DNA from: Chlorella sorokiniana
Lineage: Eukaryota > Chlorophyta > Trebouxiophyceae > Chlorellales > Chlorellaceae
Reading direction: 5' to 3'
Length of the DNA stretch: 64,000 nt
NCBI GenBank assembly: GCA_025917655.1
Contig: CP084615.1
Location: forward strand, 2,480,001 to 2,544,000
The notes under the pieces were generated by a model. That model saw nothing but the letters and a program-made list of their open reading frames with translations. It ran no database searches and was not told the origin of the DNA. Each line of letters begins with the position of its first letter. Positions within the stretch are counted from its first letter, which is position 1. The translations under genes and the position numbers were made by a program. Below, piece by piece: positions 20,545 through 32,816 of the stretch.

Positions 20545-23500
20545 TCACTTGCGCGAGCGCGCCTTGCTTTGGCGCCCTTGGAGGGGCGGCGGCGGCGCTT
20601 GGCGGCGGCCCCGCAAGCGGCGTCGCGCGGCGCAAAGCCGCGCGCGCCCGAGGCCGCCGCCGCCAGCTGCGCCTCTGCTTCCGCCGGCGCTTCGTCGTCG
20701 GACGAGTCTGTGCGCTCGCCATCGCTGGCTTCGCCCTCGTCGTGTGCCGCCGCCGCCACCATGACGCCCGGGCGAGCGGCGGTCGGCCACCGCCGAGGGC
20801 TGGGAGCGCCTGGCATAGCCGCCCTGCGCGGCGGGCTGGGCGGGCTGCGAGGGTGCTGACGAACCCCAGAAATCGGGCACAGACGAGTAGTCTGGCTCTG
20901 TTGCCGCCGTGGTCGCTGCCGCCGCCGCCCCCTCGGGAGCCCGCGGCGAGCTGGGCGCCGAGGAGCCCCAGAAGTCCGGCACCGAGGAGTAGTCTGGCTG
21001 CTGCGACGCGGCAGGCCCCTCCTCCCGCCCTGTCGCCGTCTCTCCCTCGGTCGCCGCGGGGGTGCTGGGTCCAACCAGGAGGAGAAGTAGCCTGACGTCG
21101 CTGAGCCGTACTCCTCGCCGGGCTGCTCGCTGGGCTGCTGCTGCTGCTCCTCCTGCCGCCCCGCCTCCATCCCAGTCTCCGCCTCTTCCTCCTCCTCTGC
21201 TGCAGCGGCCCGCTGCCGCGCGTCAGCCTGCTCTTCGGCGGCACGCCCGTTGGCCGGCGAGGAGCCCGACGCAAAGAAATCTGGCACGCTTGAGAGGTCG
21301 CGGCCTGCGCCTGCCTGCACGTCTTCCCTGCGACGCGACTCGCCTCCGCTCCAACCACGCCGCTCATCACGCCGCTCAAGCGCAGGCGAAGGAGTCTCCA
21401 CCTTCGGCGCGGGGGCTGCAGCCGCCGGCCAGAGGGCGGCGGGCGGCGCTGAGGGCGGCGACGAGGCGGCAGCGCCCGCACAGGGCTGGCCGCCGTGTCG
21501 TCTATCTGGCTGAGGATGTCGGCGGCGGTGCGCAGAGCATCCTGGAAGGACGCTGTGGTGTCCGCAAGCTGCAGGGGCAGGGTGGGGGGGGCATGGGCAG
21601 CGTGGAAGTGAGCGGAGAGCGTCCCCAGCAGGAGCAACAAGCGAAGGGTTGCCGGGGGAACCGTGGGAAGCTGGCCGCCGCGCGACCGCACGACAGCTGC
21701 GCATGAGCGCAGGGTCGCGGCGCTTTGGGCGGCCGCACAGCAAGCCGCGCCACCCACCTGCGTCTGCAGTGCAGCGTTGAGCGCCCGAGCCTGCTGCAGG
21801 TGCGCCGCCGCCTCCGCCTTCTCCGCCTCCATCGCCCGCAGCTGTGCCTTGAAACGCTGCGCCTCCAGGCGGGCGTCCCGCGCCTCCTGCAGCCGGTTGA
21901 GAGAGCAGCTCGAGGCTCAGTGAGGCAGAGGGGGCTTTGGGCAGGAGGAGGAGCCAGGGACAGCAACCCAGCTTTGCTGGCAGCGTCACAGGTGGGCCAA
22001 AGGCTGGCAGCCCCCTGCCCGCGGCTGCGCAAGCCCGCAGGCAGGAGCAGGGCGGCTGCCGGCCGCGCCCTCCACAGCAACCGGCGGGCCGCTCTCCACG
22101 CGGTGCTGCCGCTGTGCGCACCTCCTGCGCCGCCGCCAGCTCCATGCGGGACCTGCGCAGGTCCTGCTTCTGGCTGACCAGCTGCGCCTCCATCTCTGAG
22201 GCCCAGCTGAGCAGGCGGTGCTCGCGCGTCACCGGCTGCCCGCCGTCGGCCACCAGCTTGGCGCCGGGATCGGCCCCCTGCAACGCGGCACAACAAGGGT
22301 GGCCACACACAGCGTAGGAAAAGAAGCGGCCAAGAGGGTCAGGCGAGCGGCACAGGCAGCTTGAACCGGCAGCTGCGGCGGAGCACCGACAGCCATGCAG
22401 CCCAGCGGCCGGACAGCCAGGTCGCGCCAGCTGTAAAACGCCCTCGCCAGCAGCGCACAAACAGGTGCCAGCAGCGCACAATAACAGCCCCCCGCAGCAT
22501 ATGTAAAACGCAGCCAGGCAGGCAGGCAGGCAGCCAGGCAGGCGCACCAGTTGTCAAACACCTCCACCAGCTCGTCCGAGGGCGCAGCGCCAGCACGCTG
22601 TTGTTGCCCTGCTGCCAGGCCACCGGGTGGTGCCCCGAGTGGTCCAGCAGTACATACTTGTACTCCACCACGCCGCCTGCGGCACAGCGAGCAAGCGTGA
22701 CGGGAGCCGAGGGGCATGGGCAGGGCGGCTGACAGAAGGGATGCAGGGCCAGCAACTGCAGAACGTCCTGCCTCCCGGAGGCAAACCGTGCTCGGCCGGA
22801 GCAAGCAGCATGAGCAGCGGCTGGAAGGTCCAGATGGCCAGGCAGGCAGGCAGGCAGGCCAGCGTGGGGAGGGAGGGGGAGGAGAGGCGCGGGTGGGGCG
22901 GCAGCTGACCTGCGGGCAGCTGCACGGTGACGTGCCAGTTGTCCCCTTGCGACCACTTCAGCTCTGGCGCCTGGCTCAGCACCCACGCGCCTGGGCAACA
23001 GGGGGCAGTTTGGCAGAGGGGAGGGATGGGTCAGCGGCAGGCAGGCATGGCGCTGGCGGCGCCAGGAGGGTCGAGGGCAGCGGCGGCACGGCGCAAACAG
23101 AGCTCTAGGGGGCCAGGGGCAGGCGGCAGCGCTCTGCTGTGCGAGCCACGCATGCCAGCAGGATGGGCCTGGCGTGCTGCCAGGGCAGCCGCTGAGTCTG
23201 ATCCGCTGGCCCCTGCTTCAACCACCACTGCCCGCGCAGCTGATGCTCACCCAGCTCTTGGTGCGTCCCCACCACCTTGAGCCGCTGCCCCCACTCGGCT
23301 CGGAACTTGAGCCAGAAGCGAACGGTGGCCAGGCGGCGCTGTGCCACAGCGTCCTCCCGAGCCAGCTCGGCAGCGTTCTGTCGCACCAGCCGCGCGTCGG
23401 GCAGCGGCGCCGGCTGCAGGCCCAGCGGTGGCACCGGCGCTGCGGCCTGCAGCGGCGGCGGCGAGTACGCGGGGCCACCCCCAGGCTGGTCGCCGCGCCG

Positions 23501-24197
23501 TTGAGGTAACTGGCGGTGCCGTTGACGGGGGAGGCACCGTTAAGGGGGAGGCGCCGTTGGGACCAGGGCTGGGCGGCGGGTTGGCCCAGGCCGGCTGATA
23601 GCGCGGCGGCGGCTCTTGTGGGTGCGGTGGCGCGGCGGGTGGCGGCGGCGGCGCCTGCCCCGCTCCTGCTGCCGCTGCAGCCGCTCCGCCCGTCGCTTCA
23701 GCACAGCACGCAGCAGCTCGCTTGTGCTGGCTGTGGAGCGGTCTGCAGGGGGCGAGCCGGCGCCGTTGAGACTGCCGCTGCCAAAGCTGCTGCTAGGGTT
23801 GCTGCTGCCGCCGCCGCTGCCTCCGCTGCTGCTGGCGGCGCCGTTGCTGCTGGCGGACGGCGGCCGCGCCTCTGCTCGGGGGCTTGCCACATGGTAGGCA
23901 GCGCTTGCTGTCGGAGTTGCCACCTCGAAACCAGGCAGGGAGCGGGGCCTCAAGCCCTGGTGCCAACGGCGGGAAGGTGCGACGCCGACGTGGAGGAGGG
24001 TGCTTGTGCTGCCTCCTGGGTGTCGCAGCAGCGGCCCTGCAGGCATCAGAAGGTTGTAATGACGTGCGACATGTGCTCGACAGTTGCTGGACGTGTAGGA
24101 GGGGTCAGGAAGCCGCACAAGGACGCTGCGGGTGCTCACCAGGAGCTGCAGTGGAGCGGGGTCGCAACCGCTGCGCCGTGTTTCCTGTCGACAGCAT
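20545..24197 (-). CDS. CBM20 starch-binding protein with coiled coil and repeated PDYSSVPDFWGSS motif
   Basis: Exons (minus): 24140-24197, 23251-24036, 22910-22990, 22548-22676, 22122-22277, 21758-21886, 20545-21569; about 790 aa. ATG 24197 opens a basic, Ser/Ala-rich leader resembling a plastid transit peptide. A disordered Ser/Gly/Ala stretch follows. CBM20 is read from VRFWLKFRAEWGQRLKVVG, GAWVLSQAPELKWSQGDNWH, VEYKYVLLDHSGHHPVAWQQ and LVEVFDNW. Two coiled-coil exons follow (SWASEMEAQLVSQKQDLRR; ARLEAQRFKAQLRAMEAEKA). The last exon is acidic/disordered and holds DLSSVPDFFASGSSP, then two near-identical PDYSSVPDFWGSSAPS copies, a weaker YFSSWLD variant, and a basic C-terminus. At least four one-base breaks were bridged; the stop at 20545 (KARSRK) is preferred over 20493. 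Likely acts at plastid starch. Confidence 0.8.
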
Positions 24198-24631
24198 GAA
24201 GAGGCCGCTGGCGCAGCCAACAACTCCAAAGCTTAGGCCTGAAGCTGAAGACACGCTGCCTGGGCGCCCCAGCGCTGGGGCAGCCTGAATAGGCGCCAAC
24301 TATGCAGTATCAGCCAACAGCGATCTGGATCACCGACCCGCGAAACGGTGAGCGGTCCCAAGTTGGCGCCCTGGCGTCAACACCAGTGCGGGAGCGGAGC
24401 CCCTGTCGGGTGATGGGGCAGAATGCACTGATCGGGAGCGTCTCCCTGAGATGATGGGTGGGGTTGCGGTGGCAGGCAAAGGGCTGCAGCAACGATCTGT
24501 ACTGCCCACCCTGCCCCCTCCCTTGAGGAGTTTGTGGTTCATGGCAAAGGCATGGCATGCAGCGAACCTTTGATTTTGTCAGACAGCAGGTATAAAAGGC
24601 GCCGACAAGTGCAGGAGCGGGCAGGTCTGCA

Positions 24632-27270
24632 TCAGGAGGCAGCGCCGCCTGCAGCGGCCGGCACCAACGGCACGCCGCCTGCTGCCGCCGCCCGCGCAGC
24701 CTTGGCGGCCGCCAGGGGCCTCCCGGCGCCCGCGGCTTCTTCCGGTGGTAGGTGCTGTTCCACGCGCCGCCATCCGCCGCATAATAGTCCATGGGATACT
24801 CGCCGCCCGCCTCCCACCAGCCCGGCGCCTCGCCCAGCGCCACAAACGCCTGCGCACCGCGCCAGATTGATCACCGCGCAGCCTGTCATCGCAAGCAAGC
24901 CCTGCCCTGCTGCTGCAGGCGTCCTCATAGGCCCCACAGCGCTTGCACGGCTTCCCCTGCGCAGGCTTGGCGACGCAGCGGCAGAGGCAGGGAGGGGCAG
25001 CTGGGAGGGGCCCCGCTCGTACCTCATAAGGGTTCAGTGTTGGCTGGGTGAAGCCCTCGCCCCAGTCGATGCTCAGCCGCGGGCAGGCGATCTGGACCCA
25101 GGCATCGATGCCGCGGGAGAGCGCCGCCAGCTTGGCGGGCGACACCTCTGCGCGCGGGGCAGACACGGGCAGGCGGGGCAGGTTGCAAAGCTCGCACGCC
25201 GGCCGACGCATGCTGCCGCATGCCCCAGGGGCCTTGCTCAGCAAGCAGTGGGCCCTCCTCCCTGCTTTCCCTTCACACCACCCTTCCCACCACCATGGCG
25301 AACCACCACCACTCTCGCCCCTCCACCCACCCGAAAGCAGCACCGTGACGTGCTGCCGCCCCCGGCGCTGCAGCAGCTGCCGCAGCGCATCCAGGATCCG
25401 CGGGTTGCCCTGCCGCCCCAGCGTGCCCAGCACCAGGCCCCAGCGGGGCGCCCCGCCGCCGCCTGTATGGCCGCGCGCCGCGCCGCCCGCATGCCCTCGT
25501 GATCGTACCGTTCGCGCGTGAGCTGGCGGGGGTATGGATCGTACCTGCGGTACGGCAACACCAGCAGCCATTCAGGGTAGGTTCTTCAAGAGTTTCTTTG
25601 TGAACTGCACCCTGCAGCAAAACCTTCACGCAGGCCCACAGGAGCGTGCAGATGCTCCCCCGGGTGCCTGAGACCTTTGCTCCGACATGAGAAACAACGA
25701 GCTGAAAGGTGCTGCCCACTCCCCCTTCTGTTCTGACCACAGCCGCCCACCTGTATGCCGGGACGCTGGGGTTGGCAATCATGAGCGCCTCCAGATGGAA
25801 CCGCCCGTCCGCCACAAACACAATCGCGTCGCACTCTTCTGCAACCGTGGGCGCCGTGCAGCCCAGCACCTCTCCCGGGGACAGCGGGCGCGCCTGGGCA
25901 GGCAGACGAAAGGGGTGCAGGGGCGCACAGGGGGAGGGTTGTGGGGGCCAAGCGGGCAGCCTGAGCTTGTTGATGGAGGCAGGCCAGCCCCGACACCCGC
26001 TGCCGCTTTGAAACTGCAGCAACTGCATGGACAGCGGCAACCATACGGAGCTGCTGCGGCGGGCGCTGCTTTCCCCCTCCCGCCCCGTTTGGCGCAACGT
26101 CATGAACGCTGTGCTTTGAGCGCTACGCTTTTGACCCACCTGCGGTACAGTGATGTACGGGAAGTCTGTCGCCAGCTGCTGACGCGCCGCCTGGATGCAC
26201 GAAGCAAACTGGATCGTGCCCGCCAGTATAAGTCGTGTGCCAGGCGCAAAATTAAGCCTGCGGGAGGAGCATGTGCGCATGGCGGATCGCGTGGCTATCG
26301 GCACATCGCTGCCATGCACAGGACGGGCCGCTGCTGTGCCGCATTGCTGCAGCCTTGCCGCCCCGCACTGCCTGCTGCCCGCCCCCACTACTGCATGCGA
26401 CCACATGGATCAATTGCCGTAGCAGCATTACTCACAGCAGCAGGTCTACCGGATGCTGCCCTCCCCCGCACCCCCCCGGCCCCCCACCCCCATGAACGAC
26501 ACGCTATTGCGTGGGTCAGCGTCTGCAGCCGCTTGCGGCGCTGCAGCGGCCCCACCTCACTGTCTCCACCAGGTGTGCGGTGTCCAGCTTGATGTCCACA
26601 AACACGTACATGCAGGGCAGGGAGGTGACGTCCACTGGAACCAGGCACGAGTGGCCGTAGTGCACCAGGAAGTCGGCGCCCAGCGCCGCCGCCGAGTGGT
26701 CGTCGACGCAGCAGGCGCCAAAGGTGACGTCGCCCAGGATGAACGTCTGCTCCACGCCGCCAAAGCTGTGGATAAGGTGTGTGTGCGTGTGTGTGTGAGT
26801 GTGTGATGGTGGCGTTCGTCCGCTGCTTGAGATCCGCTGCGACGAGCGACGGAACAGGGCGGGGCGGCCACAGGGCAGGCCGCCTCCTGCTCTCCCCACA
26901 CCCACGCCTCCCGCCGCGCTGCTCACCCTTCCAGGATGTCTGCAATGACGCAAGCGTAGAGCAGGAGGCCTTCTGGGAACTGGAGCGCGACGCGCGTGGC
27001 GCCCGCCTGGCGGATCCGCCAGATGGTCTTGTGTATCTCAAAGTTGTAGTTGGCGGGCAGGATGGCGATGGCATCGTTCAGGGCTGCGTTGTTCAAAATG
27101 TCGGCTGGCACCTGCTGCCCAAGCACGCGGCGGGCGACGCGCGGCGGGGGCGTGGCGGCAGGCACGAGCGCGCCGCTGGTGCTGGGTCCGGCATCTGGCT
27201 GGGCTTCACCGCTGAACGATGCTCTTCCGCTAAACCTACGCGGCTCCTGGATATTCTGTGCCGCGCTCAT
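24632..27270 (-). CDS. DPH1: Diphthamide synthase subunit DPH1 (2-(3-amino-3-carboxypropyl)histidine synthase)
   Basis: Radical enzyme that, with DPH2, transfers aminocarboxypropyl from SAM to the EF2 histidine in the cytosol. Exons (minus): 26927-27270, 26556-26765, 26140-26257, 25751-25893, 25331-25544, 25023-25147, 24632-24849; about 457 aa, the usual length. ATG 27270. The three cluster-binding Cys regions are visible: FGACCVDD (exon 2), GEVLGCTAP (exon 4) and [15 protein letters not shown] (exon 6). [18 protein letters not shown] and HYGHSCLVP are also typical. Exon 5 lacks one G before [18 protein letters not shown]; exon 7 lacks one base, after which the tail runs to a stop at 24632. 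Both corrections restore phase exactly. Confidence 0.92.
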
Positions 27271-27529
27271 GCAATGACGGCTGCCAGGAGGCGACTGCGA
27301 ATTGCCAGCGGCATGCGGGGGCAGTCGGCGGGGGAACCACCGTACAGCAAATGTTACTCAGATATCTTAAGCATATAATATCACTGTTAGCGATGTCGAA
27401 AGTCAGTTCGCCAGGAGAGCGCAGTACACTTGCACTGCCGTCCGAGGCCTGAAGCTCTCTATCGTCGTCGAGCACATTGCATGCTTATGCCGTGACCTTA
27501 ATTGGCATTCTCAGTGGGCCCCAGGCCCG
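27271..27529. promoter_or_regulatory. Divergent promoter between DPH1 and SULP2
   Basis: 259 bp between the two start codons. Contains the AT-rich stretch gatatcttaagcatataata (about 27360-27379), the most AT-rich patch nearby, a plausible core-promoter element. No further motif recognised. Confidence 0.4.
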
Positions 27530-30363
27530 ATGTCGTTGCTGCTTGGAGGTACCAGGCTCCAGCTTTGGCAACTACTGGGCAGCAGCTCGCAATGCACGGC
27601 ATCACAGCCTTTGCTCGCAGCAGCGCGCTTACATGCTAGCAGCACCCACCCTGCAGCAGTAGGCAGCCAATGTGCAAGCAAAAAGCTCGGCACTCAGTTG
27701 CATAGGCAGCTTGCAGGCGGTGCCGTACTACCACAGCGACAAAGACAAAGCCAACGTGGCCAGCTGCACATTGTCGCGGGCGGCGGGGGCGGCGGCCTGG
27801 GCGGCGGCACCGGCGGCGGCAGGAAGGTGCGTGCCCGCCCGCCGTTCGACAGCAATGCTGCCATGCGTCAGGGATGTGCCATGCAGCATCGGTCGCGTGC
27901 CCGCAGCTGGTGCTGCGCTGCGCCTGGCCGCGCCGCAAACCTCCCACCCGGCCTGCCCTGCTGCCCCTCGCCGCCTGCCGCAGGTGGATACGGTTGGCCA
28001 GCGGCTGCTGCTGAGCGCGGCAGTGGGCTACATGCTGCTCATTGTCATCATCCCCTTCTTCAACGTCTTTGTCCAAGCCTTCTCCCACGGCTTGGACCCC
28101 TTCATCGAGACCGTCCAGGAACCCGACTTCCAGCAGGTGTGAGCGCAGCGCTGCTGCCAGCCCCTGCGCCGGCGGTGCTGGCAGGGACACCATCCCTGCC
28201 CCACCGCGTGAAAACGCGTGCTGGGCTGCCAGCTTGACGCCAGCAGCTTGCAGGCACCAAGCGCCGTGGGCAGGCTCCGGCTGTACGCGTCTGGGTTGGA
28301 TGGTGCTCCAGGAGGGGGGCCTGCGACGCACAGAGGCCACTCGTCGCACCCGCTGCAGCCGGGCGGCCTGCCTTCACCAGGCCCGGGTGCGCAGCCATCC
28401 CTGAAGCACGGCGCTCGCCTTGCTTCTCCCCTCGCAGGCCGTGAAGATGACGATGCTGCTGAGCCTGGTGGCGGTGCCGACCAACACGCTGTTTGGGGTG
28501 CAGGCGGCGCTCGCCCTCGCCCGCAACAAGGACTTCCCGGGCAGGACCTTCCTCATCTCGCTGCTGGACCTCCCCTTCTCGATATCCCCCGTCATCACAG
28601 GTGCCTGCTGGGTGGGAAACGCGGAAACAACGGACAGAACGGGGACGGTTGTGAGGGTGCTGGGTGGGAAAGCAGCATCGGCGGGTTGCTGGCTCCGTCG
28701 GCGCCCGCTGGCAGGACAGGGGGCACACGCCGGCTCCAGGGCTGGTCGGCGTGGGTGCGGCCGAGGTGCATGTCTGCAAGCGTCAGAGCGGTGTTGCCGC
28801 CGGGCCGGGCGGCATGAACTCCGTTCCTGTGCTTTGACTTGTGCGCGGTGCGTGCGTCCCTCCACAGGCATGATGTTTGTGCTGCTGTACGGGCGCAAGG
28901 GCCTGTTTGCCCCGCTCATCGCCAAGTGGGGCTTCCCCATCGTGTTTGCCTTCCCAGGTATGTCCCCCTGGCACCATCACAGCACGCCCCTGCTGCCTTG
29001 CTGCCTGGCAGCGCCCGCAGTCGCTGTGGTGGCGGAGCTGGCATGGCAGCAGAAGCACGTGTCCTGCCAGCTGTCGGGAGACGCACGCCCCACGCAGAGC
29101 TCCGGCGCGCATCAGCCTCCTCCTGCACCATCCCCCTGCGCATGCCCCCCCATCCTCCCCACCCCCACAATGCTACACCAAGCGCCCACACCCACGGCCT
29201 CAATGTTGCAGGCATGGCGCTGGCCACGCTGTTTGTGACGATGCCCTTTGTGGTTCGGGAGCTGCTGCCCATCTTGGAGCAGATGGACCTTGCGGAGGAG
29301 GAGGCTGCACGGTGGGCCCCCTCCCCCACACACACACACACGCAGTACCATTGTGCTGGCTGCATGCGCACAGCCTCTCTGCGGCCCACAGAGCCCAGCG
29401 GGCCGCAGACGTCTGCCAGTCCTGGGCTGAGCGGGCTCAGCCCACTCGCACGCCTCTGCTCGTCTGCTGAATTCCCTTCGTCGCCAGAAGGCTGTCACTC
29501 CTTAACCCCTCACCACACCTCCATCCCAACCATCTCCCTTCCCCTCCCCCCCGCCCGCCCGCCCTTCTCCCCCTTGCAGCTCGCTGGGCGCCAACAACTT
29601 CCAGGTGTTTTGGAACGTGACGCTACCCAACATCCGCTGGGGCCTGCTCTATGGCATCATCCTCACCAATGCAGTGAGTCCGCGGCCCGCATTGCCCAGC
29701 AGTGGGCCTGCATCGCCCAGCGATGGGCCTGGCTTGCCGCGCATGAGGCAGCAGATTGGGCAGGAGGCAGGTGGTGAGGTGTCGGTTGGCCATGCAGCCC
29801 TGCACATGCGTCGGGCGCGCTCCCTGCCGCCTCGCTCCCTCTCCTTCTGACCGCAGCAGCTGCCCCGCCGCCGCCTGCCCCGCAGCGCGCCATGGGCGAG
29901 TTTGGCGCGGTGTCTGTCATCAGCGGCAACATCATCGGCCAGACGCAGACGCTCACTCTGTATGTGGAGTCGGCATACAAGGTGGGTGGGTGGGTGTGTT
30001 GAGGGGTTGTGGGTGGGGGTGAGGCCTCTCTGTTTGTTTCATTGTTTATTGTTTGTTTCGGGGGGCGTGAGGGGTGGTTTAAATATTATGTGTGTGTCGG
30101 TCAGAGAGGTGGTGGGAGTGAAGCTGAGGAACCAGCGGTGGCAGCGTTCATTTCTTCCTCGCCTGGCGTTCGCCCGCGCTCGTGCAGCGTGGCTGCACGG
30201 CAATGCGTCGCGTTGCCCACTTTCACCCCGCCCCACCCCTGCGCAGGAGTACAACACTGAGGCGGCGTTTGCGGCGGCGGTGCTGCTCTCCTTCCTGGCG
30301 CTCTTCACGCTGCTGGTGAAGGACCGGCTGGAGTCGCAGGCGGCCGAGGAGACCTCCAAGTGA
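27530..30363 (+). CDS. SULP2: Chloroplast sulfate ABC transporter permease, CysW type (SULP2)
   Basis: Inner-envelope permease that pairs with SULP1 (CysT type) for sulfate uptake into the plastid. Exons: 27530-27826, 27984-28136, 28438-28600, 28868-28957, 29212-29311, 29580-29673, 29886-29981, 30247-30363; all phases close without correction, 369 aa. Residues 1-99 are a Ser/Gln/Gly-rich transit peptide. The permease part starts [20 protein letters not shown]. The binding-protein-dependent transport loop reads [20 protein letters not shown], and [20 protein letters not shown] with [19 protein letters not shown] favours CysW/SULP2 over CysT. It is one of only two fully intact long reading frames in the window. 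Confidence 0.93.
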
Positions 30364-30739
30364 AGGAGCCCGCCCGCCACAAGCGGGGCAAACTCGCTGC
30401 AGGCACGCGCACACCTCCGCCCTCTCGCTCCACCCGATCATAGACGGATGCAGCCTCGCTTTGTATGCTTGAAGGGCTTGATGGCCTCCCTCTGGCAGCG
30501 CCTGCGATCGGCGATGGCCTCCCTCCGCGCCCGGCCCGCCCTGGCTCCCCTTCCACCGCCCCTGCCCTTCTATTCTTGCTTCCTTTCTGTGACGTACATT
30601 CACTTGGAGGTTGACTAGCTCTTCTCTTGTCGTCTGTGGACCTGCAGCACACCAGCGCTGCTTCCCTGCGTGCTGCCGCCCCACCCGCTGCCCCTCCCCT
30701 TGCTGCAGGGAGCATGCGCTCCCTGCCCTGCCGCGCCGT

Positions 30740-31063
30740 CTATTTCGTTGGGACATTTGCTGTGACATGGAAGCGCACTTTCCAGAACAGCAGCAGGGCC
30801 TGCAGTAGGTTGGCCCGTGGTGATGCTTGGAGCGGCAGCTGCTCCGGAGCCAGACTTAGCGCAGCGTAGCTGGCCAGTGCTGCCTGCGGATTCACCACGA
30901 GCTCTGTCCACCTACAATCGGCCCCCAAGCCGCCCACAATGACCAGGCGCCTAATGCGTTGCTTGAACACCGTGCTTAGCTGCTCTGCCTCCGTTCTGGC
31001 ATAGCTTCTGCTCTGCCGGGGCTGCACCTTCCTGCGCACTGCCTGCTGCGCTACCTGCTTCAT
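30740..31063 (-). CDS. Hypothetical small protein (weak)
   Basis: Uninterrupted 107-codon frame from ATG 31063 (MKQVAQQAVRRKV) to a stop at 30740. Composition is less skewed than typical shadow frames here, with a basic N-terminus and KQRIRRLVIVGGLGADCRW. It would run divergently from the bZIP-like gene at 31237 and convergently to SULP2. No family recognised and no splice structure; it may just be SULP2 downstream sequence. Confidence 0.25.
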   Translation of the reverse strand: MKQVAQQAVRRKVQPRQSRSYARTEAEQLSTVFKQRIRRLVIVGGLGADCRWTELVVNPQAALASYAALSLAPEQLPLQASPRANLLQALLLFWKVRFHVTANVPTK

Positions 31064-31236
31064 CTTGCCCACGTCGCTATATTATGGCTGGATGGAAGGC
31101 AATTAATGCTTTTCATTTCAACAAATCTGCGCTGTGTTCTCGTTGCCGTCTTCCTTGCGGTCACTCCATACTTCGACGGGGGGTTCTGGACGACGGTGCC
31201 TGTCTCCTGCTTCAGAAGCAAGCTAACACATACTTC

Positions 31237-32781
31237 ATGATTGGCGGGGGAGCTGTGCCTGGGCAGCGGGAGGCCGAGCCGGACAAAGTGCAGCAGCAGG
31301 GTGAGCACTGTTTGTTGATGCTTGCACGGCCGCCGCACATATGTGGCATGCTACAAAATGCGAATTGCGTGTACTGCTGCTCTGAGCGCTCACCTCACCC
31401 GAGACCCCTGCGCCCCTTGTGGCTGCAGGCTACCCTGGCATGGCGGGCACCTCCCCGTTTTACATAATGCCCCAGCAGATGCCGCAACTGGCCCCGTCAC
31501 AGGGTGCGGCCGGAGGGCCAGGGCTGGCGGCGTCCGCCGGCCTGCCCGCCGGCAGCTTTGTGGACCCCGCATATTACGCGTACCTCACCCCGGGCAGCAG
31601 CGGCGGCAGCAGCGGCCTCCAACCTGCGGGCAGCAGCTTTGTGATGAGCCTGCAGGATCAGCAGGCACTCTCCTCAGGGCAGCTGCCCGGCCTGGGCGGG
31701 CAGCAGGTGACGTATGTGGAGGTGGGCAGCGCGGGCGGGCTGCCCATCATGGTACCGCAGCAATACGCCCCGCCGCAGGGGTCGGCCGGGCTGGGCCAGC
31801 CGCAGCCGTCGCAGCAGCTGTCGCAGCAGCTGTCGCAGGGCACTGCGCTTTCAGGGGGCAGGCCGCAGGCGTGGGGGCGGCGCCGCTGCATCCAAGGCCA
31901 GGCAGCGCCCCAAACGCCCCTACAAGCCGCCAAACGTGGTGGCGGCGGAGCGCAAGCTCAAAGACGAGGCAAACGTGAGGCGTGCAGCCTGCCTCTTCAT
32001 GCCGGCTCGCCTTTGGAGGATCACTTTGCAGCGGCTGGGTATTCGCTGGCTGCTTCCTTCTCCGAACCAGCCCCTGCCTGCCCCCCCCATTGATTCCTCC
32101 CTCAGGAGCACATCCGGCGCCTGGAGCAGCAGCTGGGCAAGGCGCGCAGCGAGCTGGAGCGGCTGCAGCGCGAGAACAAGACGCTGCAGCGCAAGGCGGT
32201 GGTGCTGTCCAAGCACACCTCCTTCCGCCGCTGCGCTGCGGGCATGGTGCAGGAGCTGCAGGAGGTGGGCTGGGAGCGGTGGTGTGGTGTTTGCAACAAT
32301 TTGTGCGTATCCCTGCTTGGAAGAGTGGGATTGTGGGTTTCAGGGTCGGGGGGCTGTGGCCGCCTTCCCGCCATGGTCTCTTACTGAGCCGGTAGCGCCT
32401 TGTCGGCTGCCAAGCCCGGAGGCTCTGCTGAGGGGCCCTGCAGCCCCAGCTTGCAAGGGATGCAGGGCCTGTTGCACAGTGGCCGACCCGCCGCACCCTC
32501 CCGCTCCCATGGGGCACCTTCAAGTGCACTCAACTGCGCCTCCCCACCATTCCTCATGCCCCCCCCCGCCGCCCGCCCGCCCCTCCCCCACACACCCACA
32601 CCCACACCCACACAAACACAGAGCATGACGCTGGGGGCGCAGCTGGACGCGATGGACAGCAGCCAGGGCGTGCTGGATGCCGCTGAGAAGGGGCTGCCGG
32701 AGCCGCAGGTGCTGGACCGCCTGCGCCGCATGGCCACCGCCGACGCCGTCGTCTTCTACAACGGGTGCGCTGCTGCTGCTG

Positions 32782-32816
<35 letters not shown>

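Noticed and set aside
20493-22547. 684-codon minus-strand frame taken as one exon
   Set aside because: It strings together parts of three CBM20-gene exons with introns in between; GT/AG sites and the coiled-coil and CBM20 frames show that the gene is split.
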